Positions 1 through 8,113 of a DNA stretch of 64,000 nt are shown here, in pieces. The notes under the pieces are model-generated. The model was given only the letters and a program-made list of their open reading frames with translations. It had not been told where the DNA came from and ran no database searches. The stretch spans positions 1 through 64,000 of the forward strand of contig CAIQQJ010000097.1 in assembly GCA_903873905.1 (NCBI GenBank), written 5' to 3'. The position numbers were made by a program, and so were the translations under genes. Source of the DNA: an uncultured Flavobacteriales bacterium (GTDB lineage Bacteria; Bacteroidota; Bacteroidia; Palsa-965). Position 1 is the stretch's first letter, and each line of letters starts with the position of its first letter.

Positions 1-73
1 TAAAATAATATGTATTTGGGAACAAGCTTAATGCTGTTACTTAACATACATTTTGATAATTGGAATTCGGATA

Positions 74-105
74 TAAAAAAAGGATGAAGATTCCTCTTCA
101 TCCTT
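74..105 (-). terminator. Intrinsic terminator of the amidase gene
   Basis: A perfect 11-bp inverted repeat (80-90 with 95-105, loop TTCC) is followed on the minus strand by a run of seven T. It lies about 20 bases past the amidase stop codon. Confidence 0.8.
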
Positions 106-124
106 AATTAGGGGTTCTCAAAAT

Positions 125-2620
125 TTAATTCCTAAATATTTTCACGGTCGAAAATTCTTCGTTCACATTTAATCGCAAGAAATAAATTCCTTTTGAAACA
201 TTGAGTTTATTCAAATCAATTTCCAGTTCATGCGTTCCTTCCAATTGATTGTTTACAATAGGAATTTGGATTTCTCTTCCCAAAACATCAACTAGAAACA
301 ATTGAACATCCGAATTTTTTGCAAGAAAATACTTGACATGCAACTCATCTGTAAATGGATTTGGAAAAGCATTCAACGAAAATGCGTTTGTGTTTTCATT
401 TATGTCAGTTGAGAGTTGGGTGCAAGACCATGTTGATGCAAATCCTGCATTATTTACAAATGGATCTGAAATGAAATGCAAGGTGATTGCTCCTCCTGTT
501 GACGAAACGGTTCCAGGTGAATTGGTGCCTGTGTATGCTCCAATCAGTGGCGCAGCAGTTGATGCACCATTATAAATAAACAGCGAATCAAAGTTTGGCT
601 CAAGATCAAAACTTGAAAAATTCATTGTTACTGAAGCTGCATTCGTTGGTGTAATGACATAAGTATAATCCTCATTTCCTGTGTATGGATTCGATGGTCC
701 GCCCGTATCATCAAAAGTCCCCGAACAATTAAAATCGGAATATTGACAAATTGGAGTTGTAAAACTCGATCCTGCAGTATGTGTTGTTCCATCAAAAATT
801 CTCCAATAGTAAGTTGTATTCGGTTGAAACTTCAAGTAAGTCGTACAACCCGGATAATTACAAAAACCACCAGGACATGCAACGCTCGTTAAATTCGCAA
901 CGGTTTTAGTATAATACGATGTGAAAGTTGGATCTCTAGAAACATCAACAGACCACGCAGCTCCCGAATTTGTCCAATTCAAAATCACACCAATATTTGG
1001 ACATGTCAACGATGTGACAAAAAGATTCGCAGGAATATTAGACGTCGCATTACTTGTCCAACTTGCATTCCAACCAACTCCGGGTGTGGCGCAATCGCTT
1101 CGAAATTCCAATGTGAGTGATCCTCCACTAGAAATTATTGTACCTGGAGAATTTGTTCCTGTATAATATCCAATCAATGGAGCGTTAATAGAATTTCCAT
1201 CATAGATATATAAATAGTCCCAAGTGCTTTCTGTGTTAAAAGAATTGAATGTAAGTGTAACCGACGTAGCGGCGGTTGGCGATATTCTCCAAATACTTCT
1301 TTCATCGTTCGTGTAATTTCCACTTGCTCCTCCGGAATCAAATATATTTCCAGTTGAAGTTGTATAAACTGTTGCAGCAGGTGGAGGATTGATTAGCTCA
1401 TAAAAATAATTCCAATCCCAATTCGGTCCAGGATCATTATGTGTTTGATTCGGAAAATGTTGATGTCCTTTTATTTTTACGCATGAGCCAGGAATGCTTG
1501 AAACATTATAATAAGTTGTGTGGAGCCATGGCCACCAACCTGTACGCAAGGGACTAATTCCATATCCGCTTGCGCAAATGTCCGCACATAGTCCAGCACT
1601 TCCTGCATACATCGCATTCGTATACCAACCGGTTTGTGCAGCATAACCTTCATGTTCAATTCCTATTGTATACGGATTTTCCGAACCTACATGCCAAGCC
1701 TTATTTGCTTCAAGAACCATTTGTGTAACCTGTCCATCAGAAGAACGCACCACGTAGTGCGCTGATACAACTGCTGCGCAATTCTGAAACCAAGAAATAC
1801 AACCTGCATAACTTCCTTCTACATCATGAATGGTTACCGCAGAAATTGCCTGTGTTCTTCCTACAGTGTAATTACACGTTGCGGCGGCATTCCAAATTGC
1901 TGGACCATAATCGGCCGATTCAACTTCCTGATTACTTCCTAATCGAAAACTATCTCCATTTTTATCATTGATCTCATCTTCTGAAATCATAATGGAAGAG
2001 GAACTAAGTATTTTATAATTATCTCCAAAATAATTTTCCAAATTAAAATGTGGATTGGCAAAACCATAAATCGATTGGTAGTGCGAATTGTTCATGAAAA
2101 CAAAATAACCGTAAAGCTGTGTGTTTAAAGCGAACCACTGTCCATTAGTAGTGTGTGGCAATTCACTCAACGCAATGAGTACCGAAGCAACTCGATCAAT
2201 TTTGTTGTTCGATTTTTTCCCGACAGAAAGTTCATTGTCAATGCTGGCGTATGCTTTGGCATAAGCAAGAATATTTTTTTCAGGACTATTTAAAATTTCA
2301 TAAACTGAATAGCCTGACAGACGTGAAATCAAATCAAGATTATTGTTGAAATAATTTTCCCCATCAAGAAACATTCCCATTACTCCAAAAGCTTTTGGCA
2401 TTCCAACGCAACTTCCTTCTTCACCCGCTTGGTGTGTAATATGATTGAAGTGTGTGTTATTAAAGGAAACAGATTCAAGAAGTCCACGTGGAATTTCTGG
2501 ATGCTGTTGATAAGCTTCCTCGAAAAACGCAACAAATGGATTTACAACGTCAACATCAGAATGAGCAAAACCTGAAATGGAGAAAAATAAACTTATGAAA
2601 AGTGAAAGTTTTGCTTTCAT
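125..2620 (-). CDS. T9SS-exported N-acetylmuramoyl-L-alanine amidase with CUB domains
   Basis: Probably cleaves the amide bond between muramic acid and the stem peptide of peptidoglycan, outside the cell. Numbering from the longer reading frame (ATG at 2656): signal peptide 13-32; helical N-terminal region about 40-170 resembling the lytic transglycosylase-like domain found before some amidases (GLLES motif near 60); Amidase_2 domain about 268-422 with likely zinc ligands H277 (TIHD), H398 (GHQH) and D408 (DPGP); CUB-like domains about 430-535 and 643-745, each with a DYLYIYDG/DSLFIYNG-type strand; C-terminal T9SS type A sorting domain about 762-843. The ATG at 2620 was chosen because the signal peptide begins there; the ATG at 2656 adds 12 residues. 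Transcribed away from rplM. Alone on its transcript, with a terminator behind it. Function is confident at family level; the biological target (self or foreign wall) is unknown. Confidence 0.88.
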   Translation of the reverse strand: MKAKLSLFISLFFSISGFAHSDVDVVNPFVAFFEEAYQQHPEIPRGLLESVSFNNTHFNHITHQAGEEGSCVGMPKAFGVMGMFLDGENYFNNNLDLISRLSGYSVYEILNSPEKNILAYAKAYASIDNELSVGKKSNNKIDRVASVLIALSELPHTTNGQWFALNTQLYGYFVFMNNSHYQSIYGFANPHFNLENYFGDNYKILSSSSIMISEDEINDKNGDSFRLGSNQEVESADYGPAIWNAAATCNYTVGRTQAISAVTIHDVEGSYAGCISWFQNCAAVVSAHYVVRSSDGQVTQMVLEANKAWHVGSENPYTIGIEHEGYAAQTGWYTNAMYAGSAGLCADICASGYGISPLRTGWWPWLHTTYYNVSSIPGSCVKIKGHQHFPNQTHNDPGPNWDWNYFYELINPPPAATVYTTSTGNIFDSGGASGNYTNDERSIWRISPTAATSVTLTFNSFNTESTWDYLYIYDGNSINAPLIGYYTGTNSPGTIISSGGSLTLEFRSDCATPGVGWNASWTSNATSNIPANLFVTSLTCPNIGVILNWTNSGAAWSVDVSRDPTFTSYYTKTVANLTSVACPGGFCNYPGCTTYLKFQPNTTYYWRIFDGTTHTAGSSFTTPICQYSDFNCSGTFDDTGGPSNPYTGNEDYTYVITPTNAASVTMNFSSFDLEPNFDSLFIYNGASTAAPLIGAYTGTNSPGTVSSTGGAITLHFISDPFVNNAGFASTWSCTQLSTDINENTNAFSLNAFPNPFTDELHVKYFLAKNSDVQLFLVDVLGREIQIPIVNNQLEGTHELEIDLNKLNVSKGIYFLRLNVNEEFSTVKIFRN

Positions 2621-2685
2621 TACTAAAGGATTTATGAGTTTCAATATTTTCGACAAAAATCAGACTATTCATACAATAATCGAAG

Positions 2686-2697
2686 TTTGTCGACAAA
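2686..2697. promoter_or_regulatory. 12-bp palindrome in the amidase/rplM intergenic region
   Basis: TTTGTCGACAAA is a perfect palindrome. The flanking sequence CGACAAAAAT occurs twice (2651-2660 and 2691-2700), 40 bases apart. This could be an operator for the divergent amidase gene, but no regulator can be named and it may be chance. Confidence 0.3.
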
Positions 2698-2840
2698 AAT
2701 ATATGATTTATCGCACTAATATGCAGGTCTACACTATTATAACGATACGATAACAATCCAGATTGACACTGAAAATTATTCATAATCATCCCTTTATCAT
2801 CCGCCTTTGCTGAGATTTCAACAATTTCTTTGTGTATAAA

Positions 2841-2871
2841 TTTGTCAGGACAGATAATGTGTTTATCTTCG
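2841..2871 (+). promoter_or_regulatory. Predicted Bacteroidota-type promoter of the rplM operon
   Basis: TTTG at 2841-2844, a 19-base spacer, and TATCTTCG at 2864-2871, one mismatch from the TAnnTTTG -7 consensus. Transcription would start near 2877, leaving a leader of about 50 bases before the GTG start. The leader has a weak CCC/GGG hairpin; autoregulatory L13 leaders exist in some bacteria, but no specific match can be claimed. Confidence 0.6.
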
Positions 2872-2927
2872 CACCCCCGTAATAAGGGACAATTCTGCAT
2901 TAGTAGAACTATTGAACTGAAAATCAA

Positions 2928-3392
2928 GTGGATACAGTATCTTACAAAACAAAAAATGTCAACAAAGTAACAGCTACAAAAAGCTGGCTATTGGTTGACG
3001 CCGAAAATGAAACAGTTGGACGCCTTGCAAGCAAGGTTGCTTATTTGGTTCGCGGAAAACATAAAACAGCTTACACTCCTCACGTTGATTGTGGCGACAA
3101 TGTCGTGATTATCAATGCAGAGAAAGTTCGTTTTACTGGAAAAAAAATGGACGAGAAGGTTTACACTCGCTACACAGGTTATCCTGGTGGGCAGCGTTTT
3201 GCCACTCCTAAAATGCTTTTGGACAAAAATCCAGAGCGTTTACTCGAACATGCAATCGGCCGTATGTTGCCGAAAACCCGTCTTGGTGATCGTCTTCGTC
3301 GTAATGTATTTATTTACGCTGGAGCCGCACACGAACAAGTAGCACAGAATCCACAGAAAGTTGATCTCAAAAAAATTAAAGAGCGCCCATAA
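2928..3392 (+). CDS. rplM: 50S ribosomal protein L13 (uL13)
   Basis: Assembly protein of the large ribosomal subunit. The 154-aa product has the family signature: SWLLVDAENETVGRLASKVA near the N-terminus, the GDNVVIINAEKV strand, KMDEKVYTRYTGYPGG, and the MLPKTRLGDRLRRNVFIY block near 110-130. It starts with GTG; no upstream in-frame ATG exists close by. The stop codon overlaps the rpsI start (TAATG), so the two are translationally coupled. First gene of the rplM-rpsI-rpsB-tsf cluster. Confidence 0.97.
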   Translation: MDTVSYKTKNVNKVTATKSWLLVDAENETVGRLASKVAYLVRGKHKTAYTPHVDCGDNVVIINAEKVRFTGKKMDEKVYTRYTGYPGGQRFATPKMLLDKNPERLLEHAIGRMLPKTRLGDRLRRNVFIYAGAAHEQVAQNPQKVDLKKIKERP

Positions 3393-3778
3393 TGGAAGTC
3401 ATCAATAAACTTGGCCGTCGTAAAACAGCAATCGCACGTATCTATATGGAGCGTGGTAACGGCGTAATCACAATTAATAATCGTGATTATAAGGAATACT
3501 TCCCAACAGAAGTTCTCCAAAATAAAGTAACTCAGTCATTGACATTGACAAACAACGCTGGTCAATGGGACATCAAAGTAAACGTTGAAGGTGGTGGTGT
3601 AACCGGACAAGCAGAAGCTATCCGACTTGCAATTTCCCGCGCACTCGTTGAGGTTGATGTTGAAAACAAACCAAAGCTTCGCGCTGAAGGTTTGATGACA
3701 CGCGATCCTCGTATGGTTGAGCGTAAGAAATTCGGTCGTCGTAAAGCACGTCGTCGTTTCCAATTCAGCAAACGTTAA
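3392..3778 (+). CDS. rpsI: 30S ribosomal protein S9 (uS9)
   Basis: Small-subunit protein whose C-terminal tail reaches the tRNA binding sites of the P site region. The 128-aa product begins with LGRRKTAIARIYM and ends with the conserved basic tail RFQFSKR, both diagnostic of S9. It overlaps the rplM stop by one base and is separated from rpsB by 39 bases. Confidence 0.97.
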   Translation: MEVINKLGRRKTAIARIYMERGNGVITINNRDYKEYFPTEVLQNKVTQSLTLTNNAGQWDIKVNVEGGGVTGQAEAIRLAISRALVEVDVENKPKLRAEGLMTRDPRMVERKKFGRRKARRRFQFSKR

Positions 3779-3817
3779 TTCTCCATCGATTTTTTTCACA
3801 ATTCATAGTAGAAGTAC

Positions 3818-4762
3818 ATGTCAAGAACATCTTTCAACGAACTCCTCGAATCTGGCGCACATTTTGGCCACTTGAAACGTAAGTGGAATCCAGCAATGGC
3901 TCCTTATATCTTCACAGAGAAGAATGGTATTCACATTATTGATCTCAATAAGACTGTTGTCAAAATTGAAGAAGCATGCAATGCGATGAAATCCATCACA
4001 CGTTCCGGCAAAAAAATTCTTTTTGTTGCTACAAAAAAGCAAGCAAAAGATATCGTTGCTGAACGCGTAAAAGCGGTTGGAATGCCATACGTTACAGAAC
4101 GTTGGCCTGGTGGAATGCTTACCAACTTTGCAACCATTCGTAAAGCGGTTCGCAAAATGGGTAGCATTGATAAAATGGCTATCGATGGAACTTTCGAAAA
4201 CCTTTCCAAAAAAGAAAAACTCATGCTTTCCCGCGAACGCGCGAAACTTGAACATAACCTTGGTTCTATTGCAGATCTAACTCGTCTTCCTGCAGCGATT
4301 TTCATTATTGATATCGTAAAAGAACACATCGCAGTTGCTGAAGCAAAACGTTTGGGTATCCCAACTTTCGCAATCGTTGACACAAATGCTGACCCAAATA
4401 AAGTGGATCATGCAATTCCTGCAAACGATGATGCTTCTACTTCTATCAAATTGATCATGGATATCGTTTGCAAATCTATTGCAGAAGGTCTCGAAGAACG
4501 CAAAGTTGATAAAGACAAAGCTGACGAAGAAAAAGAAGAGATGACCGATGAGCAACGTACCGCTCGTTTGCTAGCTGAAGAAGAAGAGGAAATCGGTGGA
4601 GAAAGAAAGCCTGGTCTTAAACGCAAACCTGTAAATGCAGGCGCTCAAGGAAAACCTGGTTCGCAAGGAAAACCTGGCGCACAAGGAAAACCTGGTGCTG
4701 GCCGTGGTGGTCCAAGAGGTGGTGGAAATACAGGTGGTGGTCCAAGCCGTCCACGCCGCTAA
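3818..4762 (+). CDS. rpsB: 30S ribosomal protein S2 (uS2) with collagen-like C-terminal tail
   Basis: Late-assembling small-subunit protein that sits on the back of the 30S near the mRNA exit region. Residues 1-230 are an ordinary S2 (LLESGAHFGHLKRKWNP start, VTERWPGGMLTNF, PAAIFIIDIVKE). The product is 314 aa, longer than the common 230-260 aa. The extra part has a very acidic stretch (about 238-262) followed by Gly-X-Y triplets at 275-295 (GAQGKP units) and a Gly/Arg/Pro-rich end. The triplets are encoded by three 18-base near-identical repeats at 4640-4693. The tail may be disordered and bind RNA; that is inference. Confidence 0.96.
   Translation: MSRTSFNELLESGAHFGHLKRKWNPAMAPYIFTEKNGIHIIDLNKTVVKIEEACNAMKSITRSGKKILFVATKKQAKDIVAERVKAVGMPYVTERWPGGMLTNFATIRKAVRKMGSIDKMAIDGTFENLSKKEKLMLSRERAKLEHNLGSIADLTRLPAAIFIIDIVKEHIAVAEAKRLGIPTFAIVDTNADPNKVDHAIPANDDASTSIKLIMDIVCKSIAEGLEERKVDKDKADEEKEEMTDEQRTARLLAEEEEEIGGERKPGLKRKPVNAGAQGKPGSQGKPGAQGKPGAGRGGPRGGGNTGGGPSRPRR
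4640..4693 (+). repeat. 18-base tandem repeats encoding collagen-like triplets in rpsB
   Basis: Three consecutive 18-base units sharing the core CAAGGAAAACCTGG, each encoding G-(A/S)-Q-G-K-P. Confidence 0.85.
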
Positions 4763-4798
4763 TAATTCTTAATTACTAAAGTTTTTATTCTTACGAAT

Positions 4799-5620
4799 AT
4801 GTCTGTTACGATCACTGCTTCTGACGTTAACAAGCTTCGCACCATGACAGGTGCTGGCATGATGGATTGCAAAAAAGCCCTAACAGAAACTAGCGGTGAT
4901 TTTGAAGCTGCAATTGATCTTCTTCGCAAAAAAGGACAAAAAGTTGCAGCGAATCGCAGCGACCGTGATGCGAAAGAGGGAAAAGTTATTGCTAAAACAA
5001 ATGGCTCCCGCGGAATTCTTGTCGTAATTAATTGCGAAACAGATTTCGTAGCAATTAACGAAGATTTCGGAAAAACAGCTGACGATATGGCAACTCTTGC
5101 CCTTGAAAAAGCTCCTGCTGATCTTGAAACTTTATTGACACTTCCTTTTGCAGGAATGACAGTAGGTGAAAAGATCATTGAAATGGTTGGCCGTATCGGT
5201 GAAAAAATTGAACTTAAGAAATACGAACAAGTTTCTGCTAAATCTGTTGTTGCATACAATCACCCAGGAAATAAATTGGCTTGTATTGTTGGTTTCAACA
5301 AAGAGGTTTCTGAAGAAATTGGAAAAAATGTAGCAATGCAAGTTGCTGCGATGGCTCCTGTTGCTGTTGACAAAGACGATGTTGATACCACATTGCTTGA
5401 ACGCGAACTTGAAATTGCTCGCGAACAAATTCGTGCTGAAGGAAAACCTGAAGAAATGGTTGAGAAAATCGCTCAGGGAAAAATCAACAAGTTCTATAAA
5501 GAATCTACGCTCCTCAATCAGGAGTTTATCAAAGACAATAAGAAAACAATTCGCCAGTACCTACAAGATTCCGATAAGGAATTAACGGTTACCGGGTTTC
5601 AACGAATTATTCTCGGTTAA
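4799..5620 (+). CDS. tsf: Elongation factor Ts
   Basis: Nucleotide exchange factor that releases GDP from EF-Tu. The 273-aa product has the N-terminal UBA-like domain ([20 protein letters not shown]), the EF-Tu-contacting ETDFVA motif near 76-81, and the usual dimerisation and C-terminal regions. It follows rpsB by 36 bases and ends at a strong terminator, so it closes the first transcription unit of the cluster. Confidence 0.97.
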   Translation: MSVTITASDVNKLRTMTGAGMMDCKKALTETSGDFEAAIDLLRKKGQKVAANRSDRDAKEGKVIAKTNGSRGILVVINCETDFVAINEDFGKTADDMATLALEKAPADLETLLTLPFAGMTVGEKIIEMVGRIGEKIELKKYEQVSAKSVVAYNHPGNKLACIVGFNKEVSEEIGKNVAMQVAAMAPVAVDKDDVDTTLLERELEIAREQIRAEGKPEEMVEKIAQGKINKFYKESTLLNQEFIKDNKKTIRQYLQDSDKELTVTGFQRIILG

Positions 5621-5627
5621 TTTTCTT

Positions 5628-5660
5628 CCCCCCCACAGAAATGTGGGGGGGATTTTTTTT
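5628..5660 (+). terminator. Strong intrinsic terminator after tsf
   Basis: A perfect 10-bp GC-rich stem (5628-5637 with 5642-5651, loop GAAA) followed by A and eight T. It ends 22 bases before the pyrH start. Confidence 0.9.
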
Positions 5661-5682
5661 GTCATTCCCAATCGTCGCAACA

Positions 5683-6390
5683 ATGAAATACAAACGAATT
5701 CTTCTCAAGCTCAGTGGTGAAGCACTTATGGGCAATAAACAATTTGGTATCGACCACGATGTTCTCAGTCAATATGCGCTGGAAATAAAAGGAATCGTAG
5801 ATGCTGGAGTTCAAGTGGCTATTGTAATTGGAGGTGGAAATATTTTCAGAGGAATTCAGGCTGAGAATGGTGGAATGGATCGCGTGCAGGGAGATTATAT
5901 GGGAATGCTTGCAACGATGATTAACAGCATGGCTTTGCAAGCCTCATTGGAGAAATTGGAAGTCCAAACACGTTTGCAATCGGCTATTGAAATGAATCAG
6001 ATTTGCGAACCATATATCCGTCGCCGGGCTGTGCGTCATTTGGAAAAAAATCGTGTGGTGATTTTTGGAGCTGGGACAGGAAACCCATATTTCACAACTG
6101 ACACTGCCGCTTCACTTCGTGCAATAGAAATTGAAGCTGATGTGGTATTAAAAGGGACACGCGTGGATGGAATTTATACTGCAGATCCGGAAAAAGATAA
6201 GACAGCAACGAAATTCCAAACCATTACTTTTGACGAAGTGTACGAGAAAAATCTCAACGTAATGGACATGACTGCATTTACATTATGCAAGGAGAATAAA
6301 CTTCCAATTATTGTGTTCGACATGAACAAAAAGGGGAATTTGAAAAAGGTTGTTGATGGCGATGGAGTTGGAACACTGGTTGGATTCTAA
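5683..6390 (+). CDS. pyrH: Uridylate kinase (UMP kinase)
   Basis: Phosphorylates UMP to UDP in pyrimidine nucleotide synthesis; cytoplasmic hexamer of the amino-acid kinase fold. The 235-aa product starts [17 protein letters not shown] and has the nucleotide-binding [11 protein letters not shown] loop, TDTAASLRA and [14 protein letters not shown] longer reading frame begins at 5641, but that ATG is inside the tsf terminator hairpin and the first 14 residues do not match the family, so 5683 is the start. Translation after a terminator suggests its own promoter or regulated readthrough. Confidence 0.96.
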   Translation: MKYKRILLKLSGEALMGNKQFGIDHDVLSQYALEIKGIVDAGVQVAIVIGGGNIFRGIQAENGGMDRVQGDYMGMLATMINSMALQASLEKLEVQTRLQSAIEMNQICEPYIRRRAVRHLEKNRVVIFGAGTGNPYFTTDTAASLRAIEIEADVVLKGTRVDGIYTADPEKDKTATKFQTITFDEVYEKNLNVMDMTAFTLCKENKLPIIVFDMNKKGNLKKVVDGDGVGTLVGF

Positions 6391-6425
6391 ATTCGTTGAT
6401 TGGCGAGAAAATATTTGAAAAACAA

Positions 6426-6446
6426 TTGCCACTTGTCACTTGTCAC
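6426..6446 (+). repeat. Period-7 repeat arm upstream of frr
   Basis: Three heptamers (TTGCCAC, then TTGTCAC twice) end 20 bases before the frr start codon. It shares its core with the larger array at 62768-62890. Confidence 0.7.
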
Positions 6447-6466
6447 TTTTACACTATTTTAGCAGT

Positions 6467-7030
6467 ATGAATGAAGAACTGAAATTTATCATCGATAGCG
6501 CAGAAGAAGCCATGCAGGCTGCTATGCAACATCTGGAAGAGGGATTGGTGAAAATCCGAGGTGGTCGCGCTAATGCGGGAATTCTTGATGGACTGTACGT
6601 AGATTATTACGGAAACAATACACCACTCACTCAAGTTGCAAACATCAATACGCCAGATGCTAGAACAATTTCTGTTCAGCCATGGGAAAAGGCAATGTTG
6701 GAACCAATTACCAAATCAATTCAAGCTGCAAATCTTGGATTCAATCCGACTAACAATGGAACGATTGTAATTTGCTCGATTCCTCCAATGACAGAAGACC
6801 GTAGAAAAGATTTGGTGAAGAGAGCGAAAAACGAAGGTGAGACTGCAAAAGTAAGTGTGCGCAATTCTCGTCGTGATGCAAATGAAGAAGTAAAAAAATT
6901 AATCAAAAATGGTTTGCCTGAAGATGAAGGAAAAGAAGCCGAAGCAAAAATTCAAATCATGACAGATAATTTCAGCACAAAAGTTGACAAACATCTTGAA
7001 GTGAAAGAGAAAGAGATCATGACTGTTTAA
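6467..7030 (+). CDS. frr: Ribosome recycling factor
   Basis: Works with EF-G to split the ribosome after termination. The 187-aa product starts MNEELKFIIDSAEEAM and contains KIRGGRANAGILDGLYVDYYG, the PWEKAMLEPITKSI block and the RRKDLVKRAKNEGE block, all typical. A longer frame opens at 6440 but its nine extra residues fall in the repeat-like leader; 6467 fits family length. It follows pyrH by 76 bases and has a terminator behind it. Confidence 0.96.
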   Translation: MNEELKFIIDSAEEAMQAAMQHLEEGLVKIRGGRANAGILDGLYVDYYGNNTPLTQVANINTPDARTISVQPWEKAMLEPITKSIQAANLGFNPTNNGTIVICSIPPMTEDRRKDLVKRAKNEGETAKVSVRNSRRDANEEVKKLIKNGLPEDEGKEAEAKIQIMTDNFSTKVDKHLEVKEKEIMTV

Positions 7031-7045
7031 TTTAATATTTACAAT

Positions 7046-7080
7046 AAAAAAACGCTCCGGAAATTTCGGGGCGTTTTTTT
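7046..7080. terminator. Terminator between convergent frr and lipoprotein gene
   Basis: A 9-bp stem with one G-T pair (7051-7059 with 7067-7075), flanked by an A-run on the left and a T-run on the right, so it could act in both directions. Confidence 0.85.
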
Positions 7081-7168
7081 TATTTCTACTAATATTTCAA
7101 CTTGGTAAACGAATCTATTATAACATTGACAAGTTTCAACAATCAATAGAAGAATTCTGAGTTCTCCC

Positions 7169-8113
7169 CTATTCCAACTTCAAAACTTCTGTCAAATCCA
7201 GATAAAATAATTTTCCACTTCCTGGTGCAGATCGTTCTTCGGTCAAATAAATTTCATTATTGCTTTTGAAACAAACTCCTTCCATTGACAAATTCTTCCC
7301 GTAAAAAGAAAGTTCAACAACATTCCCACTAAAAAAATGATCACCCTTAAAATCTGTAAACACCCAGATTTTTTCATGACTGATCAACACAAGAGTCGAG
7401 TGTGATTTATTTATTGCTGCTCCGGTAATAGAACATTCTTTAACTGAAGAATGTCCTGTATAAAAACTATCCACCAATTGCGCGACATAACGACCGGGCA
7501 ATGCGGGAAGGCAATACAGCTTGGTATATCCAGAATAAGGTTCACTTCGGTTTTTTGAAAAAACATAAATCGATTGTTTGAATTCAATCATGGCCTCCGC
7601 ATCAAAATTCATCGCATGATTTTTCGGAGGAAAATCAATTTGATCGGGATAGGTGAAAATAATGTCTTGAGCAGAAATGGAATCTGATTTTATAAAATCA
7701 GGATTGGGGATTTTATAAATCATCAATTGACGTCGCTTGCATTCGTTATTGCCAAAATCACCTACATAAACATTTCCGCTGATGTCTTTTGTGATTTCTT
7801 CCCAATCAATATTGTTTTCGTTGGTCAGCGTAATTTTTCTCTTCAGAATTCCGAGGGAATCCAAATTGAAAATATCGGGTTTCCCACGACTGTCATTATG
7901 CGTCCAAAGAGAATTTTCAGAAGTTAAAACAAGTCCGGATGACTCACTGATTTCGGAAGGCAAATTTGCCACTGAAAAAAGATGAACCGAATAATGATAA
8001 GTATGATGATGTTTTTGCCTGTCAATTTGATTTTTTCGCGCAGTAGGTTTTGCGCAAGTTGAAAAAACAAACGAAAAGCATAGGACGAAAAAATAAATTT
8101 TTAATCGGCCCAT
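7169..8113 (-). CDS. Beta-propeller-like lipoprotein of unknown function
   Basis: The 314-aa product has an N-terminal signal with a lipobox-like FSTC ending at C20, so it is probably lipid-anchored and faces the periplasm or surface. Repeated blade-like segments such as LWTHNDSRGKPDIFNLD, NIDWEEITKD, VYVGDFGNN and YLTEERS resemble bacterial proteins with a six- or seven-bladed propeller of the kind often labelled hypothetical in Bacteroidota. No catalytic residue is recognised. The start overlaps the last 13 bases of the upstream radical SAM gene, implying translational coupling and perhaps a shared pathway. Confidence 0.72.
   Translation of the reverse strand: MGRLKIYFFVLCFSFVFSTCAKPTARKNQIDRQKHHHTYHYSVHLFSVANLPSEISESSGLVLTSENSLWTHNDSRGKPDIFNLDSLGILKRKITLTNENNIDWEEITKDISGNVYVGDFGNNECKRRQLMIYKIPNPDFIKSDSISAQDIIFTYPDQIDFPPKNHAMNFDAEAMIEFKQSIYVFSKNRSEPYSGYTKLYCLPALPGRYVAQLVDSFYTGHSSVKECSITGAAINKSHSTLVLISHEKIWVFTDFKGDHFFSGNVVELSFYGKNLSMEGVCFKSNNEIYLTEERSAPGSGKLFYLDLTEVLKLE

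Noticed and set aside
2556-2927. 123-aa minus-strand frame across the amidase/rplM gap
   Set aside because: It overlaps the amidase N-terminus in another frame and the rplM promoter; no signal or family resemblance.
2872-2927. Named L13 leader RNA
   Set aside because: The leader is short with only a weak hairpin; no covariance match can be claimed without a search.
5641-5682. Upstream ATG extension of pyrH
   Set aside because: It starts inside the tsf terminator hairpin and adds residues unlike any UMP kinase.
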